Shown here piece by piece: positions 27,324-35,019 of a stretch of 64,000 nucleotides of DNA. Within the stretch, counting starts at the first letter, position 1. The number at the start of each line of letters is the position of its first letter. A model generated the notes under the pieces. That model made no database searches, was not told the DNA's origin, and worked only from the letters and a program-made list of their open reading frames with translations. The stretch covers positions 124,001-188,000 of the forward strand of contig NZ_FQUN01000006.1 in NCBI RefSeq assembly GCF_900129005.1, read 5' to 3'. The translations under genes were made by a program, and so were the position numbers. Origin of the DNA: Leeuwenhoekiella marinoflava DSM 3653 (GTDB lineage: Bacteria; Bacteroidota; Bacteroidia; Flavobacteriales; Flavobacteriaceae).

Positions 27324-29828
27324 ATGAGAAAAATAGTAGTAGTTGGTAATGGAATGGTAGGATATAAATTCTGTGAAAAGTTGGTAGCTCACCCAAATTT
27401 TGAAGCCTATCACGTGGTGGTTTTTGGAGAAGAACCAAGACCTGCTTATGATCGGGTACATCTTAGTGAATATTTCTCAGATAAGTCTGCAGATGAATTA
27501 TTGATGGCTCCGGTAAACTGGTATCAGGAGAATAGTATTGAGTTACGCACTTCTGAACTCGTAACTGCAATTGATCTGGAAAATAAAAGCATAAAAACAC
27601 ATAAACACACCGTTCTGGATTATGATTATTTGATACTCGCGACAGGATCTTCACCTTTTGTTCCTCCTATTAAAGGTTCAGATAAGCAAGGTGTTTTTGT
27701 TTATAGAACTATTGAAGATCTGGATGCTATGAAGAGCTATGCTTCTAAGATTAAAATGGTTGGTAAACGAAGTGCTGCTGTTTTAGGAGGTGGACTCTTG
27801 GGTCTTGAAGCAGCAAATGCAGCTAAAGAACTAGGTTTAGATGCTCACGTAATAGAGTTTGCGCCGCGTTTGATGCCGCGTCAATTGGATCAGGCAGCTA
27901 GTAATATGCTTCAGTCTAAAATTGAAAGTCTGGGAATAGGTATTCATCTCAACAAAGCTACAAATGAGGTTGTGGGTGAGGAGCGAATAGAACGTATGGA
28001 CTTTGCAGACGAGACACATTTAGATGTAGATATGCTAATTATTTCCGCAGGAATTAGACCCCGTGATGAACTGGCTAGACAGAGCGGAATTCAAGTAGGT
28101 CCTCGTGGCGGAATCTATGTAAATGAAAAAATGCAGACTTCAGATCCTAATATTTTTGCAATAGGTGAGGTAGCACTCTATAATGAAGGTATTTACGGAC
28201 TTGTTGCTCCCGGTTATGAGATGGCAGAAGTAGCGGTTGAGCAAATCACGGGTGGAGATAAATGTATGGCAGCGTCTATAGATATGTCTACGCAGCTTAA
28301 ACTCATAGGTACAGAAGTAGCTTCTTTTGGAGATCCTTTTGTAGAAAACCAAGATATAGTTGCTATCACTTACGAGAATAAGCAAAGCGGAATTTACAAA
28401 CGTATCAACGTAGCTAAGGATGGTACCCGATTGTATGGAGGTATTTTGGTAGGAGATTCATCTGATTACAACACGTTATTTCAGATTTATTACAATGTGA
28501 TGAAACTACCTGAAAACCCTGAAGATTTAATTCTAGGTTCCAGAGGTGGAGATAGCATTTTAGGGAGTGTTCTTGATTTACCTGATACAGCTCAGATTTG
28601 TTCATGTGAAAGTATTTCTAAAGGAGAAATTTGTAACAGTCTGGAAGAAGGAACTTGTGCTGATTTAAAAGACATTATAAAATGCACTAAAGCAACTACA
28701 GGTTGTGGCGGTTGTAAACCGATGGTTGTAGATCTGGTAAACGAGACTTTAAAGTCTTTAGGAAAGGAAGTAAAAGACATGATTTGCGAGCATTTCAAGT
28801 ATAACCGTCAGGAGCTTTACGACCTGGTTAAGGTCAAGAAAATTGAAACATTTGAAGAAGCTTTAGCTACCATTGGTAGGGGTTGTGGTTGTGAAATTTG
28901 TAAGCCGGTTATGGCTTCGATTTTCTCGAGTATTTATATGGATACGGCAAATAAACAGCCTGTTATTCAGGATTCTAACGACCGTTTTTTAGCAAATATT
29001 CAGCGAAATGGAACGTATTCTATTGTTCCGCGAGTTCCCGGCGGTGAGATTTCCCCAGAAAAATTAATTGTATTGGGAGAGGTTGCTAAAAAATACGACC
29101 TCTATACTAAAATTACAGGAGGACAGCGTATAGATTTGTTTGGAGCCGAATTGCACGAACTTCCTTTAATCTGGAAAGAACTTATAGATGCTGGTTTTGA
29201 GAGTGGTCACGCGTACGGTAAATCCCTGCGTACGGTTAAAAGTTGTGTAGGTTCAACCTGGTGCCGCTACGGAATGCACGAGTCGGTTTCTTTTGCTATT
29301 GATATCGAAAACCGGTATAGAGGTTTACGGTCACCACATAAATTAAAAGGTGGAGTTTCAGGATGTATCAGAGAATGTGCTGAAGCGCGAGGGAAAGATT
29401 TTGGACTTATCGCTGTAGATGGTGGCTGGAATCTTTATGTGTGCGGAAATGGGGGTGCTACACCTAAACATGCGATTCTTCTGGCAGAGCAGTTAGATGA
29501 TGAGACCTGTGTTAAGTATTTAGATCGTTTTTTAATGTTCTATATACGTACAGCCGGCCCGTTAGTGCGTACTGCGCCGTGGTTAGACAAACTTGAAGGC
29601 GGTATAGATTACCTTAAAAAGGTTGTTGTAGAAGACAGTTTGGGTATTGCAGCAGAGCTTGAAGCAGAAATGCAAGGTCTGGTTAATAAGTATGAATGTG
29701 AGTGGAAGCAAGCTGTTGAAGATCCTGAAATGGCAGCCAGATTTAAGCACTTTGTAAATTCTGAGGATAGTGATGATACGATAGAATATGTTGCGTTACG
29801 AGATCAAAAAATGCCAAGACGCTGGTAA
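27324..29828 (+). CDS. nirB: nitrite reductase [NAD(P)H] large subunit
   Basis: This 834-residue cytoplasmic siroheme enzyme reduces nitrite to ammonium with NAD(P)H. Residues 1-410 form the FAD/NAD(P)-binding reductase (VVVGNGMVGYKF, ATGSSPFVPPI, AAVLGGGLLGLEAA). Two BFD-like [2Fe-2S] domains follow (CSCESISKGEIC...TTGCGGCKP and GRGCGCEICKP). The C-terminal part has the ferredoxin-like half-domain (LYTKITGGQRIDLFG) and the siroheme/[4Fe-4S] ligands Cys 641, 647, 681 and 685 (SCVGSTWC, SGCIRECAEARGKDFG). The length is normal. It leads an operon with nirD, a DUF4202 gene and the NarX/NarL-like pair, with gaps of 7-26 bp. Confidence 0.97.
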   Translation: MRKIVVVGNGMVGYKFCEKLVAHPNFEAYHVVVFGEEPRPAYDRVHLSEYFSDKSADELLMAPVNWYQENSIELRTSELVTAIDLENKSIKTHKHTVLDYDYLILATGSSPFVPPIKGSDKQGVFVYRTIEDLDAMKSYASKIKMVGKRSAAVLGGGLLGLEAANAAKELGLDAHVIEFAPRLMPRQLDQAASNMLQSKIESLGIGIHLNKATNEVVGEERIERMDFADETHLDVDMLIISAGIRPRDELARQSGIQVGPRGGIYVNEKMQTSDPNIFAIGEVALYNEGIYGLVAPGYEMAEVAVEQITGGDKCMAASIDMSTQLKLIGTEVASFGDPFVENQDIVAITYENKQSGIYKRINVAKDGTRLYGGILVGDSSDYNTLFQIYYNVMKLPENPEDLILGSRGGDSILGSVLDLPDTAQICSCESISKGEICNSLEEGTCADLKDIIKCTKATTGCGGCKPMVVDLVNETLKSLGKEVKDMICEHFKYNRQELYDLVKVKKIETFEEALATIGRGCGCEICKPVMASIFSSIYMDTANKQPVIQDSNDRFLANIQRNGTYSIVPRVPGGEISPEKLIVLGEVAKKYDLYTKITGGQRIDLFGAELHELPLIWKELIDAGFESGHAYGKSLRTVKSCVGSTWCRYGMHESVSFAIDIENRYRGLRSPHKLKGGVSGCIRECAEARGKDFGLIAVDGGWNLYVCGNGGATPKHAILLAEQLDDETCVKYLDRFLMFYIRTAGPLVRTAPWLDKLEGGIDYLKKVVVEDSLGIAAELEAEMQGLVNKYECEWKQAVEDPEMAARFKHFVNSEDSDDTIEYVALRDQKMPRRW

Positions 29829-29854
29829 AATACTAATTACAAACAAACAACCTG

Positions 29855-30232
29855 ATGGAAGAATTACTCAATCAATATAAAACAGTTACTCAAGATAATG
29901 CAACAATCTGGTTTAAGGTAGGTAAAACAACCGACTTCCCAGCAAACGGCGGAGCTTGTATTAAGCATCAAAACAAACAAATTGCGGTTTACAATTTTAG
30001 CTTAACATCAAGCTGGTACGCTTGCCAGAATTTGTGTCCACATAAGATGGAAATGGTTCTTTCGCGTGGTATGATTGGTGATAGGGAGGGAATTCCAAAA
30101 GTTGCCTGCCCCTTGCATAAAAAAACCTTTTCGTTAGAAGATGGTAGTAACTTAAATGGGGAGGATTATAAAATCGCGGTTTATCCTGTTAAAATTGAAG
30201 ATGAAATGGTGTATATTGGTTTTGCTGAATAA
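29855..30232 (+). CDS. nirD: nitrite reductase small subunit, Rieske type
   Basis: This 125-residue partner of NirB has a Rieske-fold. The full Rieske ligand set is visible: Cys 61 and His 63 (NLCPHKMEM) and Cys 85 and His 88 (ACPLHKKTF). Many NirD proteins lack these ligands, so this one may bind a [2Fe-2S] cluster. It starts 26 bp after nirB and the DUF4202 gene follows by 12 bp. It would pass or tune electrons from the NirB reductase domain to siroheme. Confidence 0.92.
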   Translation: MEELLNQYKTVTQDNATIWFKVGKTTDFPANGGACIKHQNKQIAVYNFSLTSSWYACQNLCPHKMEMVLSRGMIGDREGIPKVACPLHKKTFSLEDGSNLNGEDYKIAVYPVKIEDEMVYIGFAE

Positions 30233-30244
30233 CAAACCAAACTT

Positions 30245-30823
30245 ATGACACTACTTGAGCAAGCTATAGAAGCAATAGATACAAAGAACTCAAAAGATCC
30301 TAATCTAGAACAATCTGAAGGTACAATGGTACCCAAAGAACTTTTATATTCCCAAAGAATGACAGCTCATTTACTCGCTTTTGAACCCGAAGCTTCAGAA
30401 GAATTACAAGTTGCAGCACGCGCGCAACATATCTGCCGTTGGAAAAGTCCGCGGGAAGATTATCCTATGGATCGTATCGGTTATTTAAAATGGCGGGAAG
30501 ATCTTAAGAAAATGCACGCAAAACTTACTGCTGAAATTCTTGAGGACTTAGGCTTTGAAAAAGAATTTATTGACCGCGTTCAGTTTTTGATCAAGAAGAA
30601 ACTCATAAAAAAAGATGACGGTTCACAAACTCTTGAAGATGTGATTTGTCTTGTTTTCCTTCAGTACTATTTTGAAGATTTTGCAGCTAAACACAAAGAA
30701 GGTAAAGTGATCGATATCATTCAGAAGACCTGGGCAAAAATGTCACAAAAAGGTCAGGCGGCTGCTTTAAAACTACCTTTAGGTAAGACTACGTTAGAAC
30801 TTGTAGGTAAGGCTTTAGCCTAA
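30245..30823 (+). CDS. DUF4202 domain protein
   Basis: This is a 192-residue soluble, largely helical protein. It has the DUF4202 pattern: MTAHLLAFEPEASEELQVAA, RAQHICRWKSPREDYPMDRI, GYLKWREDLKKMHA, and LEDVICLVFLQYYFEDFAAK. Conserved His, Arg and Asp residues are arranged much like an HD-type phosphohydrolase, but the reaction is not known. It sits between nirD and the sensor kinase with gaps of 12 and 7 bp. DUF4202 genes are known neighbours of nitrite reductase genes, so a role in nitrogen control or nitrite metabolism is plausible. Confidence 0.85.
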   Translation: MTLLEQAIEAIDTKNSKDPNLEQSEGTMVPKELLYSQRMTAHLLAFEPEASEELQVAARAQHICRWKSPREDYPMDRIGYLKWREDLKKMHAKLTAEILEDLGFEKEFIDRVQFLIKKKLIKKDDGSQTLEDVICLVFLQYYFEDFAAKHKEGKVIDIIQKTWAKMSQKGQAAALKLPLGKTTLELVGKALA

Positions 30824-30830
30824 AATAATT

Positions 30831-32624
30831 ATGGCTTCTTTAGATCAAAAGACCTTTAATAATCTCAGGCGTTTATACATAATCGCTTTGAGTCTCATCG
30901 CCCTTTCCGTATTGATTAGTCAGGTGCTGGTGCATAAATTTTTAGACTCACAGACCACAGATTCTACGGTTATAAATATTGCCGGCAGACAGCGTATGTT
31001 GAGTCAGAAATTGACTAAAGAAGCCATACAGCTTGCGCAATATCAAAACGCTCTACAAACCTCCTCTTTAAAAGACAGTCTTTCAGCAACTCGAGAGATT
31101 TGGTACAAAAGTCATTTAGCGCTGCAAAAAGGTAGTGACAGTTTACAAATTCCCAAAAACAACACTGCAGCAATAGAAGCTTTATTTCAGAAAATAAATC
31201 CGTATTTCGATGCTGTTTATAATGCTTCAGAAACACTGATTAGAAGTTCAAATTCATCATCAATTGGTGAAGGTGAATTTGCTTTAGAAACCATACAGGC
31301 TAATGAAGGCTCATTTTTAAAGTTGATGGACCGTATTGTAAACCAATATGAGACCGAGGCTGAAGCAAAGATAGAAAGACTACGCACCTTAGAGACTTTG
31401 CTGGTAAGTTTGACCCTACTCATTTTATTGGCTGAATTTATTTTTATTTTTTGGCCTACAGCAAAAGCAGTTCGTACAGGTATGTTAGAGTTGATCACAG
31501 CAGAACGCAAGGCACGTAAAATGGCCCGTGACGCAGATGCATTGACCGAATCTAAAGAAAGATTACTGTGGGAGTCCAGAGCCTTAAATCAGGCAATGGA
31601 TAAAACCTTACTTTTTGTTAGAACAGATTTAAATGGAGTTATTCTACATGCTGGCGAGCAGTTTAAAAAGCTATTAAAACAGAGTTTTTTTAAGCAAAAC
31701 ACAAAACTAGCTGAGATTATTTCCATCAACGAAGTCGAAAAAAATACTTTCGAAAAAATCCTTTTAGAAAATAAGCGTACCGGCTGGCAAGGAGAAATAC
31801 GGGCGACAGCTCCTGGTGGGAGAGCTCTCTTTCTAGAAATGTCTTTGCTTCCTTTTTTTAAAGGAAAAGAAAACAACGAACTATTGATCATTTTTCTGGA
31901 TGTTACTAAACGAAAAGAGGCTCACGATGAGATAGCACGTTTGACAAAATCTAATTTTGAAGAACGTATTACCCATCAAAAAACTATTTCAAGACAGATT
32001 ATAGAGAATCAGGAACAAGAACAAAACCGCATTGCTCAGGATCTACATGATGGGATCGGGCAGATGCTTACCGGTTTAAAGTTTACATTAGAAAGTATAG
32101 ATCTTAAGGATAAAGAGAAAGCCCAACTTAAAATAAACAATTTAAAAAGTTTGTCTTTAGATATCATTAAAGGAATACGTACCGCAACGTTTAATTTAAC
32201 ACCTCCAGAATTAACAGATCACGGTCTTATTCCCGCACTTACAAAGCTTTGCAAAGAACTCAGCAATTTAACAGGTAAAGTTATTCAACTTCAAAATAAA
32301 ACAGATTTTAATCTTCGACTAGATACTTTAGTGGAGATCAATACCTATCGCATTACACAAGAAGCGATAAACAATGCAATAAAATATGCAGATTCAAAAT
32401 TTATCCTGATAAGTATTAGACATAGTATAAATCTCTTAAGTATAACCATAGATGACGATGGTAAAGGTTTTGATATGGATAAGACCAGAGATAAACGCAG
32501 AGTTGATGGCGGTATGGGAATGACTTTTATGCAGGAGCGAATGAACTATATTAATGGTAGACTTTTTGTAAATTCGGAACTTGGTAAGGGGACCCGAATA
32601 ACCCTAAATATTCCTATAGATTAA
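30831..32624 (+). CDS. NarX-like nitrate/nitrite sensor histidine kinase
   Basis: This is a 597-residue membrane kinase. Membrane helices at about residues 12-34 and 188-208 enclose a four-helix PilJ-type sensor domain. Its first helix, STVINIAGRQRMLSQKLTKE, resembles the nitrate-binding P-box of NarX/NarQ. A coiled signalling segment, a PAS domain (about 253-365: TLLFVRTDLNGVILHAGEQF) and a HisKA_3 domain with His 406 (IAQDLHDGIGQML) follow. The C-terminal HATPase has N, G1 and G2 boxes (EAINNAIKYA, DDDGKGFDM, GGMGMTFMQER). It is followed 10 bp later by its likely partner response regulator. Nitrate or nitrite sensing is inferred from the domain and the operon. Confidence 0.9.
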   Translation: MASLDQKTFNNLRRLYIIALSLIALSVLISQVLVHKFLDSQTTDSTVINIAGRQRMLSQKLTKEAIQLAQYQNALQTSSLKDSLSATREIWYKSHLALQKGSDSLQIPKNNTAAIEALFQKINPYFDAVYNASETLIRSSNSSSIGEGEFALETIQANEGSFLKLMDRIVNQYETEAEAKIERLRTLETLLVSLTLLILLAEFIFIFWPTAKAVRTGMLELITAERKARKMARDADALTESKERLLWESRALNQAMDKTLLFVRTDLNGVILHAGEQFKKLLKQSFFKQNTKLAEIISINEVEKNTFEKILLENKRTGWQGEIRATAPGGRALFLEMSLLPFFKGKENNELLIIFLDVTKRKEAHDEIARLTKSNFEERITHQKTISRQIIENQEQEQNRIAQDLHDGIGQMLTGLKFTLESIDLKDKEKAQLKINNLKSLSLDIIKGIRTATFNLTPPELTDHGLIPALTKLCKELSNLTGKVIQLQNKTDFNLRLDTLVEINTYRITQEAINNAIKYADSKFILISIRHSINLLSITIDDDGKGFDMDKTRDKRRVDGGMGMTFMQERMNYINGRLFVNSELGKGTRITLNIPID

Positions 32625-32634
32625 ATAACTTTTT

Positions 32635-33306
32635 ATGGAGACTGAGATGCTTAAAGTGGTGTTGGCTGACGATCACGTTCTGGTACGTGATGGTATTAAG
32701 GCTTTGTTAGAAGATGAGGAGAATATTATGGTTCTTGATGAAGCTTCAAACGGAAAAGAAGCTCTTCAGGTAATTAAAAAGCAACAACCCGATATTCTTA
32801 TTGTAGACATTCGTATGCCAGAGATGAATGGTATTGAAGTTGTACAGGCTATTAAGAATGAGTCTATAAACGTTAAAACTCTTGTTCTTTCTATGCACGA
32901 TAGTGAAGAATATGTGCTGCAATCTATTCAGGCCGGGGCAGATGGTTATTTATTAAAAGGGTCAAGTAAAGAAGAGTTCTTAAAAGCTTTACATACTATA
33001 GAAGGCGGTGATAAGTATTTTGCAGGTGAGTTATCTTCTATTATCATAAATAACTTTGTAAATGGTAAGACCGCTACACCTGCTAAGGAATCTAAAGAGG
33101 CTATCGCTCAGGAATTTAGTTTGACTAAAAGAGAGCGCCAAATACTGGGTCTGGTTTTAGAAGGAAAAAGTAATAAAGAGATAGGAGAAGAATTGAATAT
33201 TAGTAAACGAACTTCTGAGGTTCATCGCTTTAATTTGATGAAAAAGCTTGATGTTAAGAACCTTATGGAATTAGCGAATAAGGCTTCTGAGTATAATTTA
33301 ATGTAG
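32635..33306 (+). CDS. NarL/FixJ-family response regulator
   Basis: This 223-residue regulator has a receiver domain (residues about 5-122: VLADDHVLVRDGIKALLEDE, phospho-acceptor Asp 58 in LIVDIRMPEMNG, Thr in TLVLSMHD, Lys in GYLLKGSSKEEF). It ends in a LuxR-type HTH (about 160-218: LTKRERQILGLVLEGKSNKE, IGEELNISKRTSEVHRFNLM). It is cotranscribed with the sensor at 30831. I infer that it binds the palindromes at the nirB, narK and porin promoters, some of which contain TACTTAT, a fit to the NarL heptamer TACYYMT. A hairpin closes the operon at 33318. Confidence 0.92.
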   Translation: METEMLKVVLADDHVLVRDGIKALLEDEENIMVLDEASNGKEALQVIKKQQPDILIVDIRMPEMNGIEVVQAIKNESINVKTLVLSMHDSEEYVLQSIQAGADGYLLKGSSKEEFLKALHTIEGGDKYFAGELSSIIINNFVNGKTATPAKESKEAIAQEFSLTKRERQILGLVLEGKSNKEIGEELNISKRTSEVHRFNLMKKLDVKNLMELANKASEYNLM

Positions 33307-33317
33307 AACTAATAATA

Positions 33318-33352
33318 TTTTAATACTGAATTTACTAATTCAGTAATTAAAA
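33318..33352 (+). terminator. hairpin after the nirB operon
   Basis: A 15-nt arm (33318-33332) pairs with 33337-33352 with one bulged A around a TACT loop. The outer part is all A:T and there is no long T-run afterwards, so termination strength is uncertain. Confidence 0.6.
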
Positions 33353-33400
33353 TCAAGAATACTTAAATATTCATATTTCTAAATACTACGTATTTTAATT

Positions 33401-33414
33401 AAGTATTAATACTT
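33401..33414. promoter_or_regulatory. nitrate-gene palindrome at the narK promoter, site 1
   Basis: AAGTATTAATACTT is a perfect 14-bp palindrome fitting ANGTATnnATACNT. Its last T is the first T of the TATTTTTG -7 box at 33414. A near copy, AAGTATAAACACTT, lies at 33423-33436. Together the flanking arms 33397-33415 and 33422-33440 match as an inverted repeat at 17 of 19 positions. Confidence 0.65.
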
Positions 33415-33421
33415 ATTTTTG
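33414..33421 (+). promoter_or_regulatory. -7 promoter box (TAnnTTTG) for narK
   Basis: TATTTTTG lies 19 bases before the narK ATG, matching the spacing at nirB. It sits between the two arms of the inverted repeat. Confidence 0.6.
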
Positions 33422-33422
33422 T

Positions 33423-33436
33423 AAGTATAAACACTT
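33423..33436. promoter_or_regulatory. nitrate-gene palindrome at narK, site 2
   Basis: AAGTATAAACACTT fits ANGTATnnATACNT with one mismatch. It lies between the -7 box and the ATG, where bound protein would block initiation. Confidence 0.45.
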
Positions 33437-33440
33437 AATT

Positions 33441-34871
33441 ATGAAAATAACATTCACTTCAGCAAAGGCTACCCGCCTTAATTTAAAAGATTTTAGCAGC
33501 ATTCCCATGCGAACGTTTTGGATTACTTCTTTTGCATTCTTTTTGTGCTTTTTTGCATGGTTTGGTATTGTTCCCTTTATGCCAGATGTGGTTCGAGATT
33601 TAGGTTTAACTCCGGCTCAGAAATGGAACTCGGTTATTTTAGCTGTTTCAGGAACCGTATTTGCTCGTTTAATTATAGGTAAATTGTGTGATAAGCATGG
33701 GCCTCGTCTGTGTTATACCTGGTTACTTTTGTTGGGTTCAATTCCTGTAATAGTGTGCGGACTTGTAAAGACTCCGTTTCAATTTTTAATTTGTCGTTTA
33801 TTTATTGGTTTTATCGGTGCGAGTTTTGTTATTACGCAGGTACACACTTCATTAATGTTTGCTTCTAATATCGTAGGTACTGCTAATGCTACTTCTGCAG
33901 GATGGGGTAATATGGGAGGTGGAGCAAATAGACTCATAATGCCACTAATCGCTACGGGAATTATAGGACTTGGGGTCGCAGAGGCAGATGCTTGGAGAGT
34001 TTCACTAATTATCGCCGGTGTAGTTTGCTTTCTAATGGGAATTGTGTATTTCTATTTTACAAAAGATACTCCTGAAGGAAACTTTAAAGAACTTAAAGCT
34101 CAGGGAAAAGAAATTAAAGGGAAGAAAAAAGACGAAGTTGGTTTTCTGGAAGCCTTAAAAGATTATCGGGTATGGATTCTTTTTATCGTATATGCGGCTT
34201 GTTTTGGTATCGAGTTAACCGTTTATGGTACTATGGATGATTATCTGCAAAATACGTTTAGTCTAAATAGAATTACTGCAGGAAACATTGTGCTTTCCTT
34301 TGCATTGATGAACTTATTTGCTCGAACACTGGGAGGTTATTTTGGAGACAAATTTGGTAAACTAAAAGGCTTGCGTGGAAGAGTTCTATTCTTGGTAGCT
34401 ATTCTGGCAATAGAAGGTGTGATGCTCGTTACTTTTTCAGCTATTACAAGTTTGGTGGTTGGGATTATCTTCTTAGTGGCATTTAGTCTTTCGGTTCAAA
34501 TGGCGGAAGGAGCAACCTTCTCAGTAGTACCTTTTATAAACAAAAAAGCAATCGGATCAATCTCAGGAATCGTAGGTGCAGGAGGAAATGTAGGAGCCTT
34601 TCTAGCCGCTATGCTTTTAAAATCTAAGTCTGCTGTTGCAGAGCAAGCTGCGCTTAATGCTAATGAAGGTGCAAGCGAAAAAATTGCAAAACTAGCACAA
34701 TCTGAAGCTGCTGCAGCTGCGGTTTCAAGCGGTTATTTTATAATAGGAATTCTAGTTTTTGTAACAGGAATTCTAGCGCTTACTATTAAATTTTCTACTG
34801 CGGATGAGAAGAACGCTGCAGCTGACCAAGTTATTCCAACGGAAGAAAATTTACTTCCATCAAATGCTTAA
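33441..34871 (+). CDS. narK: NarK-family nitrate/nitrite MFS transporter
   Basis: This 476-residue inner-membrane protein has 12 predicted membrane segments. The NarK signatures are visible: FALCFFAWFGIVPFMP-like start (SFAFFLCFFAWFGIVPF), the first helix-2 arginine region (SGTVFARLIIGKLCDKHGPR), a nitrate signature around GWGNMGGGANRLIMPLI, and the second one in GIVGAGGNVGAFLAAMLL. Conserved arginines fall in helices 2 and 8, as expected for anion binding. It imports nitrate and may exchange nitrite. It has its own promoter with two palindromes and a strong terminator at 34878. Confidence 0.94.
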   Translation: MKITFTSAKATRLNLKDFSSIPMRTFWITSFAFFLCFFAWFGIVPFMPDVVRDLGLTPAQKWNSVILAVSGTVFARLIIGKLCDKHGPRLCYTWLLLLGSIPVIVCGLVKTPFQFLICRLFIGFIGASFVITQVHTSLMFASNIVGTANATSAGWGNMGGGANRLIMPLIATGIIGLGVAEADAWRVSLIIAGVVCFLMGIVYFYFTKDTPEGNFKELKAQGKEIKGKKKDEVGFLEALKDYRVWILFIVYAACFGIELTVYGTMDDYLQNTFSLNRITAGNIVLSFALMNLFARTLGGYFGDKFGKLKGLRGRVLFLVAILAIEGVMLVTFSAITSLVVGIIFLVAFSLSVQMAEGATFSVVPFINKKAIGSISGIVGAGGNVGAFLAAMLLKSKSAVAEQAALNANEGASEKIAKLAQSEAAAAAVSSGYFIIGILVFVTGILALTIKFSTADEKNAAADQVIPTEENLLPSNA

Positions 34872-34877
34872 AAAAGT

Positions 34878-34919
34878 AATCTCATAATCTTTAATTCATA
34901 AAGCTTATGAGGTTTTTTT
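34878..34919 (+). terminator. intrinsic terminator after narK
   Basis: CTCATAA (34881-34887) pairs with TTATGAG (34905-34911). An inner CTTTA/TAAAG stem extends it, and a run of seven T follows. Confidence 0.88.
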
Positions 34920-35019
34920 ATAAGATTCGTAAATTGAATCGAATCGCTTTGAAACTACCTGAAAATCTTTAACCTTAGTAGTAATTGAATCGCAACCATC
35001 GCATAAAACTCTCCTCATT

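Noticed and set aside
29855-30232. NirD with a full Rieske ligand set as a novelty
   Set aside because: Rieske-type small subunits with intact ligands are known alongside those without; it is noted in the annotation only.
30245-30823. DUF4202 protein as a new nitrogen regulator
   Set aside because: The neighbourhood supports a nitrogen link, but nothing in the sequence shows DNA binding or a defined activity.
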